A DNA stretch of 16,740 nucleotides from Actinomycetes bacterium (GTDB taxonomy: Bacteria; Actinomycetota; Actinomycetes; Mycobacteriales; Micromonosporaceae): positions 1 to 16,740 of the forward strand of contig JAJYSW010000046.1 in the NCBI GenBank assembly GCA_021793335.1, read 5' to 3'. The notes beneath the pieces are model-generated. The model ran no database searches. It had not been told where the DNA came from and saw only the letters and a program-made list of their open reading frames with translations. This document shows, piece by piece, positions 6,471 through 12,973 of this stretch. Position 1 is the first letter of the stretch, and every line of letters starts with the position of its first letter. Made by a program: the position numbers and the translations under genes.

Positions 6471-8119
6471 CACATTCGCTCCGGGGCCGAGACGCCGAGC
6501 AGTCCGAGTGCGTTGGCGAGGACGACCCGAGTGGCGCTGACGAGCCACAGGCGAGCCCGGCCGGTCTCGGAGATCGACTCGCCGGGGTAAGGCAGGACCC
6601 GGCAGTCGGTGTAGAAACGGTGGTAGGCCCCTGCGAGGTCTTCGGCATAGCGGGCGATCCGGTGCGGTTCGCGCAGCTCTGCGGCCGAAGCGATCACCGC
6701 GGGGAACTCGGCGAGGGCCTTGAGCAGTTCCTTCTCTTTCGGATGAGACAGGAGCGAGGCGTCGTAGGCGTCGCCGGAGTCGACTCCGAGGTCGCCTGCG
6801 TTGCGCAGCACCCCTGCGATGCGGGCGTGCGCGTACTGCACGTAGTAGACCGGGTTGTCGTTGCCGTGCTTGGTCCACAGGTCGATATCGAGATCGATCG
6901 ACGAGTCCGCGGAATAGCGGGTGAGCGCGTAGCGGGTGGCGTCCACGCCGATGGCCTCGACGATGTCGTTCAGCGTCACCACGGTTCCGGCGCGCTTGGA
7001 CATCCGCACCGGCCTGCCGTCGCGCAGCAGGTTCACCATTTGCCCGATGAGGATCTCAAGGGTGCCGGGCTCGTCGCCGAACGCCTGGCTGATCGCCTGC
7101 ATCCGGCCGACGTAGCCGTGGTGATCGGCCCCGAGCATGAGCACGAGCTTGTCGAAACCGCGCTCGCGCTTGTCGAGGTAGTAGGCGCAGTCGGCGGCGA
7201 AGTAGGTCCACGAGCCGTCGGACTTCTTGAGGACCCGGTCCTTGTCGTCGCCGAAGGCGGTGGTGCGCAGCCAGACGGCGCCGTCGGCCTCGAAGATGTG
7301 GCCGAGTTCGGACAGCCGTTCCACGGCGTCGTCGAGCTTGCCCCGGTCGTGGAGCTCCTTCTCGTTGAAGTACACGTCGAAGTGCGTGCCGAAGTCGGCG
7401 AGTGTGGCCTTGATCTCGGCGAACATCAGTTCCACGCCGGCGGTCCGGAAGACTTCCCGGGGATCGGCGGCGTCGAGCGCGCCGGGGTGGCGCCGGAGGA
7501 CCTCGGCGGCGATCTCGTCGACGTAAGCGCCGCCGTAGCCGTCTTCGGGCGTCGGCTCGCCCTTGGCGCGGGCCAGCAGCGAGTTCGCGAAGCGGTCGAT
7601 CTGGGCTCCGGCATCGTTGAAGTAGTACTCGGAGCCCACTTTCGCACCCGAGGACCGCATGACGCGGGCGAGCGCGTCGCCCACGGCCGCCCAGCGGGTG
7701 CCGCCCGCGTGGACCGGGCCGGTCGGGTTCGCCGAGACGAACTCCAGGTTGACGTGGGCGCCCTTCATGGACTCGTTGTAGCCGTAGGCGGTGCCTGCGG
7801 CGACGATCCGGCCGGCGATCTCACCGGCGGCGGCGGCATCGAGCGTGATGTTCAGGAAGCCGGGCCCGGCGATGTCGACCTTCGCCACGCCGTCGACCTC
7901 GGTGAGACCGCTCGCGATCCGCTGCGCCAGCGCTCGCGGATCGGTGCCGGCCTTCTTGGCCACCTGGAGAACGATCGTGGACGCGTAGTCCCCGTGCTCG
8001 GGGTTCCTGGGTCGCTCCACGGTCGTTTCGGCGGGCAGGGCGGCGGCGTCGAGGCCGAGTTCGGCGAACGCCGCGCGCGTGGCGGACAGCACTTTCTCTG
8101 CGAGAGTCTCAGGAGTCAC
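6470..8119 (-). CDS. argS: Arginyl-tRNA synthetase
   Basis: ArgS is a class I synthetase that charges tRNA-Arg. It has 549 residues, normal for the family. An N-terminal Add-1 domain (about 1-110) precedes the catalytic core. The HIGH signature is the variant HAGG (137-140) in SANPTGPVHAGGTRWAAVGD. The KMSKS loop is MSKR (373-376) in RPVRMSKRAGTVVTLND. The C-terminal anticodon-binding helical domain ends in LLGVSAPERM. The start is GTG at 8119 with AGGA seven nt upstream. A TAGGAT box lies 6 nt before the GTG, so a leaderless transcript is also possible. It heads the argS-lysA-hom-thrC-thrB run, a common actinobacterial order. Confidence 0.97.
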   Translation of the reverse strand: MTPETLAEKVLSATRAAFAELGLDAAALPAETTVERPRNPEHGDYASTIVLQVAKKAGTDPRALAQRIASGLTEVDGVAKVDIAGPGFLNITLDAAAAGEIAGRIVAAGTAYGYNESMKGAHVNLEFVSANPTGPVHAGGTRWAAVGDALARVMRSSGAKVGSEYYFNDAGAQIDRFANSLLARAKGEPTPEDGYGGAYVDEIAAEVLRRHPGALDAADPREVFRTAGVELMFAEIKATLADFGTHFDVYFNEKELHDRGKLDDAVERLSELGHIFEADGAVWLRTTAFGDDKDRVLKKSDGSWTYFAADCAYYLDKRERGFDKLVLMLGADHHGYVGRMQAISQAFGDEPGTLEILIGQMVNLLRDGRPVRMSKRAGTVVTLNDIVEAIGVDATRYALTRYSADSSIDLDIDLWTKHGNDNPVYYVQYAHARIAGVLRNAGDLGVDSGDAYDASLLSHPKEKELLKALAEFPAVIASAAELREPHRIARYAEDLAGAYHRFYTDCRVLPYPGESISETGRARLWLVSATRVVLANALGLLGVSAPERM

Positions 8120-8125
8120 CCTGCA

Positions 8126-8131
8126 ATCCTA
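8126..8131 (-). promoter_or_regulatory. Candidate -10 box of argS (possibly leaderless)
   Basis: TAGGAT fits the actinobacterial TANNNT pattern and ends 6 nt before the GTG, which would put transcription start at or beside the start codon. The same bases also supply the AGGA that could act as Shine-Dalgarno, so the two readings compete. No convincing -35 box is seen. Confidence 0.3.
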
Positions 8132-8132
8132 G

Positions 8133-8149
8133 ACGCCGGGCTTCGGCGT
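8133..8149. repeat. Short inverted repeat upstream of argS
   Basis: ACGCCG-GGCTT-CGGCGT has perfect 6-bp arms. It lies directly upstream of the argS -10 candidate, so it overlaps where RNA polymerase would bind. In this GC-rich DNA a 6-bp dyad may be chance. Confidence 0.25.
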
Positions 8150-8204
8150 TTGCGAAGGACGAACGCCGGTGTCGCCGGTCACGGCGGCCCGATGCCCGCG
8201 CCGG

Positions 8205-8229
8205 GGCCCGCAGCGGGCGTCTGCGGGCC
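8205..8229. repeat. Inverted repeat I between argS and the DUF3105 gene
   Basis: GGCCCGCAG (8205-8213) and CTGCGGGCC (8221-8229) are perfect 9-bp arms around a 7-nt loop. The right arm shares GGCC (8226-8229) with the left arm of the next palindrome, so the two hairpins cannot both form fully. Confidence 0.55.
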
Positions 8230-8253
8230 GGTTCCCGCGTGCGGGAACCGGCC
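8226..8253. repeat. Inverted repeat II, near-continuous 28-bp palindrome
   Basis: GGCCGGTTCCCGC and GCGGGAACCGGCC are perfect 13-bp arms with only GT between them. The structure is very stable, lies between two divergent genes and has no T-run, so it is not an obvious intrinsic terminator. It could be an operator for the DUF3105 promoter, whose -10 candidate is about 30 bp away, or a mobile palindromic element. CGGGAAC occurs again a little downstream. Confidence 0.6.
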
Positions 8254-8284
8254 GCCGCTCACGGGAACGGGGCCCGCCTCCGGG

Positions 8285-8290
8285 TATTCT
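8285..8290 (+). promoter_or_regulatory. Candidate -10 box of the DUF3105/DUF305 operon
   Basis: TATTCT fits TANNNT and is the only AT-rich hexamer in this GC-rich spacer. Transcription would begin near 8297, about 30 nt before the ATG and upstream of the GGAAGG ribosome binding site (8313-8318). No clear -35 box is seen, which may mean an activator or an alternative sigma factor. Confidence 0.35.
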
Positions 8291-8328
8291 CACCGCAGTG
8301 CCGGCACCGATTGGAAGGCTCCCAGCCC

Positions 8329-9096
8329 ATGATGACCACTCGCTCCCGATCCGTATCCCTCGCCGTGGTCTGCGTTGTGGCACTGGCCGCCGGGTGCGGC
8401 GTCCCCTCCTCCGACGGCGGGGCGGGCCCGGATGGGTCCGAGCGGCGGTCGTCCACTGCGGTCGAAGGCGTGGAGAGCTTCTACGGTGGCTACGGGGACT
8501 ACGCCGGCGTGATCGAGGCCGTTCACGACGGCGAGGTCGGCGCCGAGGACCTCGATCATCCGTGGGTGGTGCAGCAGGACCACGTCGATGCCGTGGGCGA
8601 CTGGGACGGGACCATGCCCGTCTACGAGCTGTCGCCCCCGGCGGGAGGAAACCACCTGAGCGTGTGGCAGACCTGTACCGGCAGTGTCTACTCCGAACCG
8701 CTCATCGACGGCCACGCCGTCCACTCCCTCGAACACGGCGCGGTGTGGCTGACCTACGACCCCGAACTGGTCGCCCCTGCTCATGTCGCCGCGCTCGCCG
8801 AGAAGATCGAAGGCCGCGACTACAGCCTCATGAGCCCCTACCCCGGTCAGGGCGTCCCCGTCTCACTCCAGTCGTGGGGCAATCGGTATCAGACCGAGGA
8901 CCCGGCGGACCCGAACATCGACGCCTACCTGGACGCCTACATCCTCAACGAGGCGTTCAACCCCGAGTTGCACGCGACCTGCTCGGGCGGGGTGTCCCAC
9001 GGCGCCGCCGAAGCGGAGTCCTCCGGGACCGGTGCGGAGGGGCACGACGCCGAAGAGGACCGGGAGCTCCCGCATCGAACCGCCGAAGGCGAATAG
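8329..9096 (+). CDS. DUF3105 lipoprotein
   Basis: This 255-residue DUF3105 protein is probably lipid-anchored outside the membrane. It begins with a short basic stretch and a hydrophobic helix ending in VALAAGC, a lipobox with the modified Cys at residue 23, followed by a Ser/Gly/Asp-rich linker. DUF3105 hallmarks follow: PPAGGNHLSVWQTCTG, HAVHSLEHGAVWLTYDPEL and SPYPGQGVPVSLQSWG. The conserved His, Trp and Cys residues could bind a metal, but the family has no proven function that I know of. A late TCSGG cysteine and an acidic C-terminal tail follow. Start ATG 8329 (or the adjacent ATG 8332) has GGAAGG 10 nt upstream. An in-frame GTG at 8239 lies inside a palindrome and is unlikely. The gene is followed by a second DUF3105 gene with which it shares stretches of identical DNA. 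Confidence 0.88.
   Translation: MMTTRSRSVSLAVVCVVALAAGCGVPSSDGGAGPDGSERRSSTAVEGVESFYGGYGDYAGVIEAVHDGEVGAEDLDHPWVVQQDHVDAVGDWDGTMPVYELSPPAGGNHLSVWQTCTGSVYSEPLIDGHAVHSLEHGAVWLTYDPELVAPAHVAALAEKIEGRDYSLMSPYPGQGVPVSLQSWGNRYQTEDPADPNIDAYLDAYILNEAFNPELHATCSGGVSHGAAEAESSGTGAEGHDAEEDRELPHRTAEGE
8698..8880 (+). repeat. Copy 1 of a DNA segment shared by the two DUF3105 genes
   Basis: 8698-8773 (76 nt) is identical to 9650-9725 and 8802-8880 (79 nt) is identical to 9754-9832, both at an offset of 952 bp. The 28 nt between them differ strongly. Silent third positions are identical inside the blocks but vary just outside, so protein selection alone does not explain the match. Confidence 0.9.
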
Positions 9097-9226
9097 TGGG
9101 AGACACCACATCCGTGCGCCCCCGGTCCCCAAGGTATGGTGGCGTACGCGAGCACGCTTCATCGGGGTTTTCCCGGCGTCGCCGCCGCTTTCATCCCGCA
9201 TTCGACGAATAAGGCTCTCCGGCGAA

Positions 9227-10054
9227 ATGGCATCCAAGAAGCAAACCTCCTCGAAATCCGCGAAGAACGCGGGCGGCAAGGGCAAGGGCCGCGCCGTCCA
9301 AGTGCGGCAGCCGAAGCCGTGGGGGCTCATCCTCACCTTCTCCGGTGTCGGCGTGGTCGCGCTCGGCCTCGTCGCCGCCGCCGTGTTCGTCGTCTGGGAC
9401 CGCAGCGCTCCTCCCTCCGGCGTCACCAACTACTACGGGGAGTACACGGACTACCGCGAGACCGCCAACGCGATATCCGCCGGCGACGTCACCGTCGACA
9501 ACCTCGAACACCCGTGGGTGATGCAGCAGAACCACGTCGACGCCGACGAGGACCCGAGCAACGACATCCCCGAGTACGAGCTCACCCCGCCGGCCGGCGG
9601 CAACCACCTGAGCCAGTGGCAGACCTGCACCGGCGTGGTCTACCCCGAGCCGCTCATCGACGGCCACGCCGTCCACTCCCTCGAACACGGCGCGGTGTGG
9701 CTGACCTACGACCCCGAACTGGTCGACGAGGACGAGATCGCCGACCTGGCCTCGAAGATCGAAGGCCGCGACTACAGCCTCATGAGCCCCTACCCCGGTC
9801 AGGGCGTCCCCGTCTCACTCCAGTCGTGGGGCGTGCAGTACCAGACCGACGACCTCGCCGACCCCACGATCGATGAGTTCCTGACCTTCTACATCCAGAA
9901 CGGCGACAACCTCGCCGAAATGAACGCCACCTGTTCCGGCGGTGTGTCCGTCACGGCGGCGGGCGATGGCGCGGGCGACACTCAGATGACCGAAGAGGAA
10001 TACGCGGCGCTGCTCGAAGAGATGGAGAACGCCCCCGCCGAAGGAGAGGAATAG
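9227..10054 (+). CDS. Membrane-anchored DUF3105 protein
   Basis: This is a 275-residue paralogue of the preceding gene. It has a Lys-rich, unstructured cytoplasmic N-terminus (MASKKQTSSKSAKNAGG), one membrane helix (about 33-56) and then an extracytoplasmic DUF3105 domain. The motifs are NYYGEYTDYRE, PPAGGNHLSQWQTCTGVVY, HAVHSLEHGAVWLTYDPEL, SPYPGQGVPVSLQSWG and NATCSGGVS. There is no lipobox, so the two copies are held at the membrane differently. The ATG at 9227 is chosen because it gives the basic-helix-domain layout; only a weak AAGG lies 12 nt upstream. Upstream in-frame starts would put 65 odd residues before it. DUF305 follows after 5 nt, so these two are surely co-transcribed. The function of the family is unknown. 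Confidence 0.88.
   Translation: MASKKQTSSKSAKNAGGKGKGRAVQVRQPKPWGLILTFSGVGVVALGLVAAAVFVVWDRSAPPSGVTNYYGEYTDYRETANAISAGDVTVDNLEHPWVMQQNHVDADEDPSNDIPEYELTPPAGGNHLSQWQTCTGVVYPEPLIDGHAVHSLEHGAVWLTYDPELVDEDEIADLASKIEGRDYSLMSPYPGQGVPVSLQSWGVQYQTDDLADPTIDEFLTFYIQNGDNLAEMNATCSGGVSVTAAGDGAGDTQMTEEEYAALLEEMENAPAEGEE
9650..9832 (+). repeat. Copy 2 of the DNA segment shared by the two DUF3105 genes
   Basis: Partner of 8698-8880: two blocks of perfect identity (76 and 79 nt) separated by 28 divergent nt of equal length. The flanking coding sequence keeps the protein motif but differs in many silent positions. Confidence 0.9.
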
Positions 10055-10059
10055 ACCCT

Positions 10060-10683
10060 ATGAGCCGCCTGTGGCAGCGCCCCGCGCTGCTCGTCGCGAT
10101 CACCGCCGCACTCATGCTGGGAGCGGGTTTCGCGGTCGGATGGGCAAGTGCCACATCGACTCCGGGCAATGACTCCCCCGAGGCCGGTTTCGCGCGCGAC
10201 ATGCAGACCCACCACCAGCAGGCAGTCGAGATGGCCATGTACGAGTGGCAGAACGGCGAGGACGAGGCCATGCGCGCGATGGCCTACGACATCGCCACCG
10301 CGCAGGCCTCCGAGATCGGGATGATGCGGTCGTGGCTGCGCGAGTGGGACGTCCGACTGAGCAGCAGCGAACCGATGGCGTGGGCCGGCGACGAGCACGT
10401 CCACGGCCCCGAGGCCGGCGGCCTGATGCCGGGCATGGCGACCGAAGAGCAGATGGCCGAGTTCAGACAGCTCACCGGGCATGAGTCGGACATCATGTTC
10501 GCCGAGTTGATGATCGCCCACCACATCGGCGGGATCGACATGGCCGAGGCCGTGGTCGACCTGGGCGAGGACCGGGTGGTCGTCGACGCGGCGAAGCGGA
10601 TGATCACCGTGCAGCAGAACGAGATCGTGAACATGGAAGGCCACCTCGACAACATCCTGGCCGCCGTCGGCGGCCAGGAGTAG
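10060..10683 (+). CDS. DUF305 protein, membrane-anchored, His/Met-rich
   Basis: This 207-residue DUF305 (ferritin-like helical) protein has an N-terminal helix (about 8-29) that should anchor or export it. Two HH motifs define the family: FARDMQTHHQQAVEMAM (H51, H52) and MIAHHIGGIDMAEA (H154, H155). About 18 methionines, many clustered (IGMMRSW, GLMPGMATEEQM), plus DEHVHG could bind copper. The cyanobacterial DUF305 protein CopM binds copper in the periplasm, so a metal role is a fair inference, not proof. The start ATG 10060 follows the DUF3105 stop by 5 nt with AAGGAGAGG upstream. DUF3105 and DUF305 genes are often neighbours in actinobacteria, which suggests a joint surface function. Confidence 0.9.
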   Translation: MSRLWQRPALLVAITAALMLGAGFAVGWASATSTPGNDSPEAGFARDMQTHHQQAVEMAMYEWQNGEDEAMRAMAYDIATAQASEIGMMRSWLREWDVRLSSSEPMAWAGDEHVHGPEAGGLMPGMATEEQMAEFRQLTGHESDIMFAELMIAHHIGGIDMAEAVVDLGEDRVVVDAAKRMITVQQNEIVNMEGHLDNILAAVGGQE

Positions 10684-10691
10684 GGGCGCGC

Positions 10692-11222
10692 ATGAGCCAC
10701 GGGTGGGGCCCCAGATACGGCGACCCGTCGCACCCGACGACGGGCGAGCTGCCGCAGGTGGGCGACGGCAGGCGTGGCACCGACGAACTGCGGACCGTGC
10801 AGATCGACGCCGTGACCGATCCGAGCTTGCCGCGGGTGCGGGAGGAAGCGGGCTCCGAGTCCGGCGGCTTCGCCCAGGGGGACACCGGCGGCTTCGCCCG
10901 GGTGGGCGATGGCAGACGAGGCACCGTCGGGGGCCTGACCGTTGCGATCGACCATGTTCAAGACCCCGAGGCCCAGCGCCCGGTGGGCGACACGCAGCTG
11001 CTGTCTCGCATCGCGTCCCGACCGGAGGGCGAGCGGGCGCCTGCGGCCGATCGTCGGTCCGGCGCGGCCGCGCCGGACGGCATGCCGGTGCTTCGCCGCC
11101 AGCTCGGGCCCGACTGGACGCAGATGCCGCTGCGGCTCCTGGCCGCGGCCGCGGTGACGCTGGCCGTGCTGGGCGTCTCGGCGGCGAGCCTGCTGTACAT
11201 CGCGGAGTGGATCAACCCCTGA
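10692..11222 (+). CDS. Hypothetical protein with internal repeats and a C-terminal membrane helix
   Basis: I do not recognise the family. The 176-residue protein is a flexible, Gly/Pro/Arg/Asp-rich chain with one hydrophobic helix near the C-terminus (about 147-170), so it is probably tail-anchored. Two imperfect repeats are visible: VGDGRRGTDELRTVQIDAV (from residue 23) and VGDGRRGTVGGLTVAIDHV (from 71), each followed by a DP-containing stretch. SGGFAQGDTGGFARVGD between them is itself repetitive. The ATG at 10692 lies 8 nt after the DUF305 stop and has GGAGTAGGGG before it, so it is the last gene of the DUF3105-DUF305 operon. Its partner function can only be guessed from that link. Confidence 0.75.
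   Translation: MSHGWGPRYGDPSHPTTGELPQVGDGRRGTDELRTVQIDAVTDPSLPRVREEAGSESGGFAQGDTGGFARVGDGRRGTVGGLTVAIDHVQDPEAQRPVGDTQLLSRIASRPEGERAPAADRRSGAAAPDGMPVLRRQLGPDWTQMPLRLLAAAAVTLAVLGVSAASLLYIAEWINP
10758..10985 (+). repeat. Two diverged repeat units inside the hypothetical gene
   Basis: Unit 1 (about 10758-10841) and unit 2 (about 10902-10985) both start GTGGGCGA-GGCAG-CG-GGCACCG and encode VGDGRRGT followed by a TV-ID-V-DP pattern. They are 144 bp apart, in frame. This looks like an old internal duplication. Confidence 0.6.
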
Positions 11223-11254
11223 GCGTGGCGTCCCGGGGGCGGCCGGCCGCGGGT

Positions 11255-11260
11255 TAGGCT
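11255..11260 (+). promoter_or_regulatory. Candidate -10 box of the MmcQ/YjbR gene
   Basis: TAGGCT fits TANNNT and lies in the 107-bp gap before the gene, just after a GC-rich palindromic stretch (GGCCGGCC). It would give a leader of about 63 nt. No good -35 box is seen, so this is weak. Confidence 0.25.
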
Positions 11261-11329
11261 CGTCAGCACCGTCGACGCGGGATCGTCGGTGGCGCGCGGA
11301 ATCATGGAGTCGACGAAAGGAGCCTCCGG

Positions 11330-11677
11330 GTGCCGACATGGGACGACGTGGTCGCGATCGCGAAGCGATACCCCGAGGTCGAGGAGACCACGAGCTGGCA
11401 GACCCCGTCCTTGAAGGTCAAGGGCAGATTCTTCGCGCGGCTGCGCGCCGAGGCGGAGGGCGGCCTGGCGCTCGTGTGCGACCCGAGCGAGAAGGCGGCG
11501 CTGCTGGCCTCGGGCGATCGGGCGTACTACACGACGCCGCACTACGACGGGTACGGGATGATCCTGATCGACCTCGAACGGGTCGAGTACGAACGGTTGG
11601 AAGAGCTCGTGGAGGACGCCTGGCACCTCAAGGCGCCGGTGCGGGTCCGCAAGGCCCACGAGTCCTCCACGGGATGA
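11330..11677 (+). CDS. MmcQ/YjbR family protein
   Basis: This 115-residue protein belongs to the MmcQ/YjbR (formerly DUF419) family, a small CyaY-like fold suspected of DNA binding. Family features are WDDVVAIAKRYPEVEETTSW, the LKVKGRFFARL strand, LALVCDPSEKAALL, YYTTPHYDGYGMILIDL and the C-terminal helix LEELVEDAWHLKAP. The start is GTG at 11330, supported by AAAGGAG seven nt upstream. A leader of about 100 bp separates it from the previous gene, so it may be a single-gene unit, closed by the hairpin that begins directly at its stop. The biological role of the family is not established. Confidence 0.9.
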   Translation: MPTWDDVVAIAKRYPEVEETTSWQTPSLKVKGRFFARLRAEAEGGLALVCDPSEKAALLASGDRAYYTTPHYDGYGMILIDLERVEYERLEELVEDAWHLKAPVRVRKAHESSTG

Positions 11678-11713
11678 CGGTTCACGGCCCGTCCTGCCTC
11701 GGGCCGCGAACCG
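11678..11713. terminator. Strong hairpin after the MmcQ/YjbR gene
   Basis: CGGTTCACGGCCCG and CGGGCCGCGAACCG form 14-bp arms with a single mismatch and an 8-nt loop, starting on the base after the stop codon. There is no T-run, as is common for actinobacterial terminators. It lies between convergent coding remnants, so it could work in both directions. Confidence 0.6.
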
Positions 11714-11719
11714 CGCCGC

Positions 11720-11797
11720 TCAGCCCTTCAGGCTCCAGACCATGACCGAGCCGTCGCTGGAGGCGGTCAGGGTCGCAGGACTGCAAGCAAGCAATCG
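11720..11797 (-). pseudogene. C-terminal remnant of a WD40-repeat gene
   Basis: The minus strand reads RLLACSPATLTASSDGSVMVWSLKG and then TGA (11722-11720). The SP...TASSDGSVMVWSL pattern is the end of a WD40 blade (SPDG..LAS.S.DGTV.LWDL). Upstream codons lose the pattern at once and meet an in-frame TGA at 11848-11846, so the rest of the gene is missing. Such genes in actinomycetes are often WD40 kinases or NTPases. I read it as debris left when the neighbouring island entered. Recognition rests on about 22 residues. Confidence 0.6.
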
Positions 11798-11835
11798 CCC
11801 CGAACTCCCCACCCCGGGAACCCTTCGAGAAACCT

Positions 11836-11892
11836 GCTGAGGTCGTCATCCTGGGCGACTACGGGCCCCAAACGGCATGAGGCGACCTCAGC
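11836..11892 (-). terminator. Hairpin downstream of the DUF397 gene
   Basis: GCTGAGGTCG (11836-11845) and CGACCTCAGC (11883-11892) are perfect 10-bp arms, extended by TCAT/ATGA after a 2-nt bulge. The hairpin starts 12 nt past the DUF397 stop and is followed on the minus strand by AGGTTTCTCG. It is a good candidate for ending the regulator transcript, although the inner loop is large. Confidence 0.5.
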
Positions 11893-11904
11893 GGCTCGTC
11901 TTCG

Positions 11905-12084
11905 TCAGCGGCGTTTGAGGTCTTCGATCAGAGAGGCGTAAGTCTCGCTGTCCAGGTCGAAGACCGGCGAGGCATCGCCGAGCTTGGAGTCCCGGACCTG
12001 GACGGCGTCGGTGCGCTGACGCAGCTCGACACACTCACCCTGGGTCTGGCTGCGGCTGGATTTCTGCCATTCACGGCTCAACAT
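11905..12084 (-). CDS. DUF397 small protein
   Basis: This 59-residue DUF397 protein shows the family signatures WQKSSRSQTQGECVELRQ and VQVRDSKLGDASPVFDLD, then a short C-terminal helix (YASLIEDLKRR). The ATG at 12084 lies 14 nt inside the end of the regulator gene; a TTG follows directly and could also serve. DUF397 genes typically sit beside XRE/DUF5753 regulators in actinomycetes (WhiJ and BldB-like families in Streptomyces), where the small protein is thought to modulate the regulator. Some authors have compared the pairs to toxin-antitoxin systems. The overlap implies coupled translation and direct partnership. Confidence 0.9.
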   Translation of the reverse strand: MLSREWQKSSRSQTQGECVELRQRTDAVQVRDSKLGDASPVFDLDSETYASLIEDLKRR

Positions 12085-12913
12085 TGCTCAGGTACTCCTC
12101 GACACGCACGACATGGGTCAGCGTGTCTGAGAGTACCTCGCGGTGTTGCGCAACGGCTTGTCGGTCATCGATGTACCGGGCTCCGTAGAGCAACTCAAGA
12201 TAGAGCAACTCGGGAGAGTACGGCCCTTCGAAGGACATCAGGGTGTATGACCCCGGCATCGAGGGGTGGAACCCCTGATCCATTGGGAGGACATAGATCT
12301 CGACCGGTGCGAGTTTTACGGCTTCAAGCAGTCTGTGTACCTGCTCTTTGTAGTAGGGAGCGTTCTTGATACGAAGGAAGCATGCCTCATCGAGGACGAA
12401 GCGCATCCGAGCGAGTTTGCCAGGAGGACGGTCGAACACCCATTCCTGCCGGAGGAGCTTGACGCGGTTTGCTTCGGCAATTTCGTGGGTGGTCAAGGAC
12501 GGCTTGGCGGCTGCAACCGCCTCCATGTATGCCGGGGTTTGGAGCAGACCGTGAATGTAAGCAGCTTGGTATGAGTCGATCGCGATAGCTTCCTTCTCCA
12601 AAGTAAGGAAGGTGTTGAACCACTTTGGTGTGGTGGTGAAGACGTTCTCCCAGCCGTTGGCGCTGGCATCACGGGTCCGCATCGCCAAGGCGTCGAGTTC
12701 CAGCATGACCTGTTCGGATGCGCCGTACTTGAACGCCCAACCGGCAGCTGCGCCGGGATCGACTTTCTGATTGCCCGCCTTCTCGATTCGTTCAAGGCGG
12801 CTTTTGGTGGTTCCGAGCATGTCCGCCGCTTGGCGGATCGACATGCCTCGGTCTTCCCGCAGCCCTCGAAGGATCACGCTGATGCGCCATTGCGCCAGTG
12901 ATGGTGTGCTCAC
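12071..12913 (-). CDS. XRE-family regulator with DUF5753 domain
   Basis: This is a transcription regulator of about 280 residues. The N-terminal helix-turn-helix reads VILRGLREDRGMSIRQAADMLGTTKSRLERIEKAG. The rest is DUF5753, shown by AIDSYQAAYIHGLLQTPAYM, FVLDEACFLRIKNAPYYKEQVHRLLEA and EIYVLPMDQGFH. I chose the GTG at 12913 (STPSLAQWRISV) because it puts the HTH about 13 residues in, as is usual. A GTG at 12955 would add 14 residues but has no ribosome binding site; AAAGG lies very close before 12913. It overlaps DUF397 by 14 nt and is divergent from two small genes, which it may control. Base composition is visibly lower in GC than the core genes, with codons such as TAT, GTA and AAA more frequent, a sign of transfer. 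Confidence 0.88.
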   Translation of the reverse strand: MSTPSLAQWRISVILRGLREDRGMSIRQAADMLGTTKSRLERIEKAGNQKVDPGAAAGWAFKYGASEQVMLELDALAMRTRDASANGWENVFTTTPKWFNTFLTLEKEAIAIDSYQAAYIHGLLQTPAYMEAVAAAKPSLTTHEIAEANRVKLLRQEWVFDRPPGKLARMRFVLDEACFLRIKNAPYYKEQVHRLLEAVKLAPVEIYVLPMDQGFHPSMPGSYTLMSFEGPYSPELLYLELLYGARYIDDRQAVAQHREVLSDTLTHVVRVEEYLSNVEP

Positions 12914-12973
12914 CCTTTCATAGTTCCAGACGGTTGTGCTCGGTACATAGTCCACTTTTGGCGGCTCGTTTTG

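Noticed and set aside
6471..6878. N-terminal extension of LysA by 136 codons
   Set aside because: It overlaps argS in another frame and looks like shadow sequence; the TGATG junction at 6470 gives the normal LysA length.
8225..8275. CRISPR-like repeat (CCCGCGTGCGGG resembles the core of type I-E repeats)
   Set aside because: There is only one copy, with no regular spacers and no cas genes; it is better read as an isolated palindrome.
8239..8328. Upstream GTG start (8239) for the DUF3105 lipoprotein
   Set aside because: It lies inside the palindrome and before the likely promoter, and would bury the signal peptide behind 30 residues.
6620..8332. 570-codon plus-strand open frame opposite argS
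   Set aside because: argS on the other strand has all its catalytic motifs; this frame has none and no convincing start.
11220..11260. GGCCGGCC-rich stretch as a terminator for the DUF305 operon
   Set aside because: Only short self-complementary words, no stem-loop of convincing length; left unannotated.
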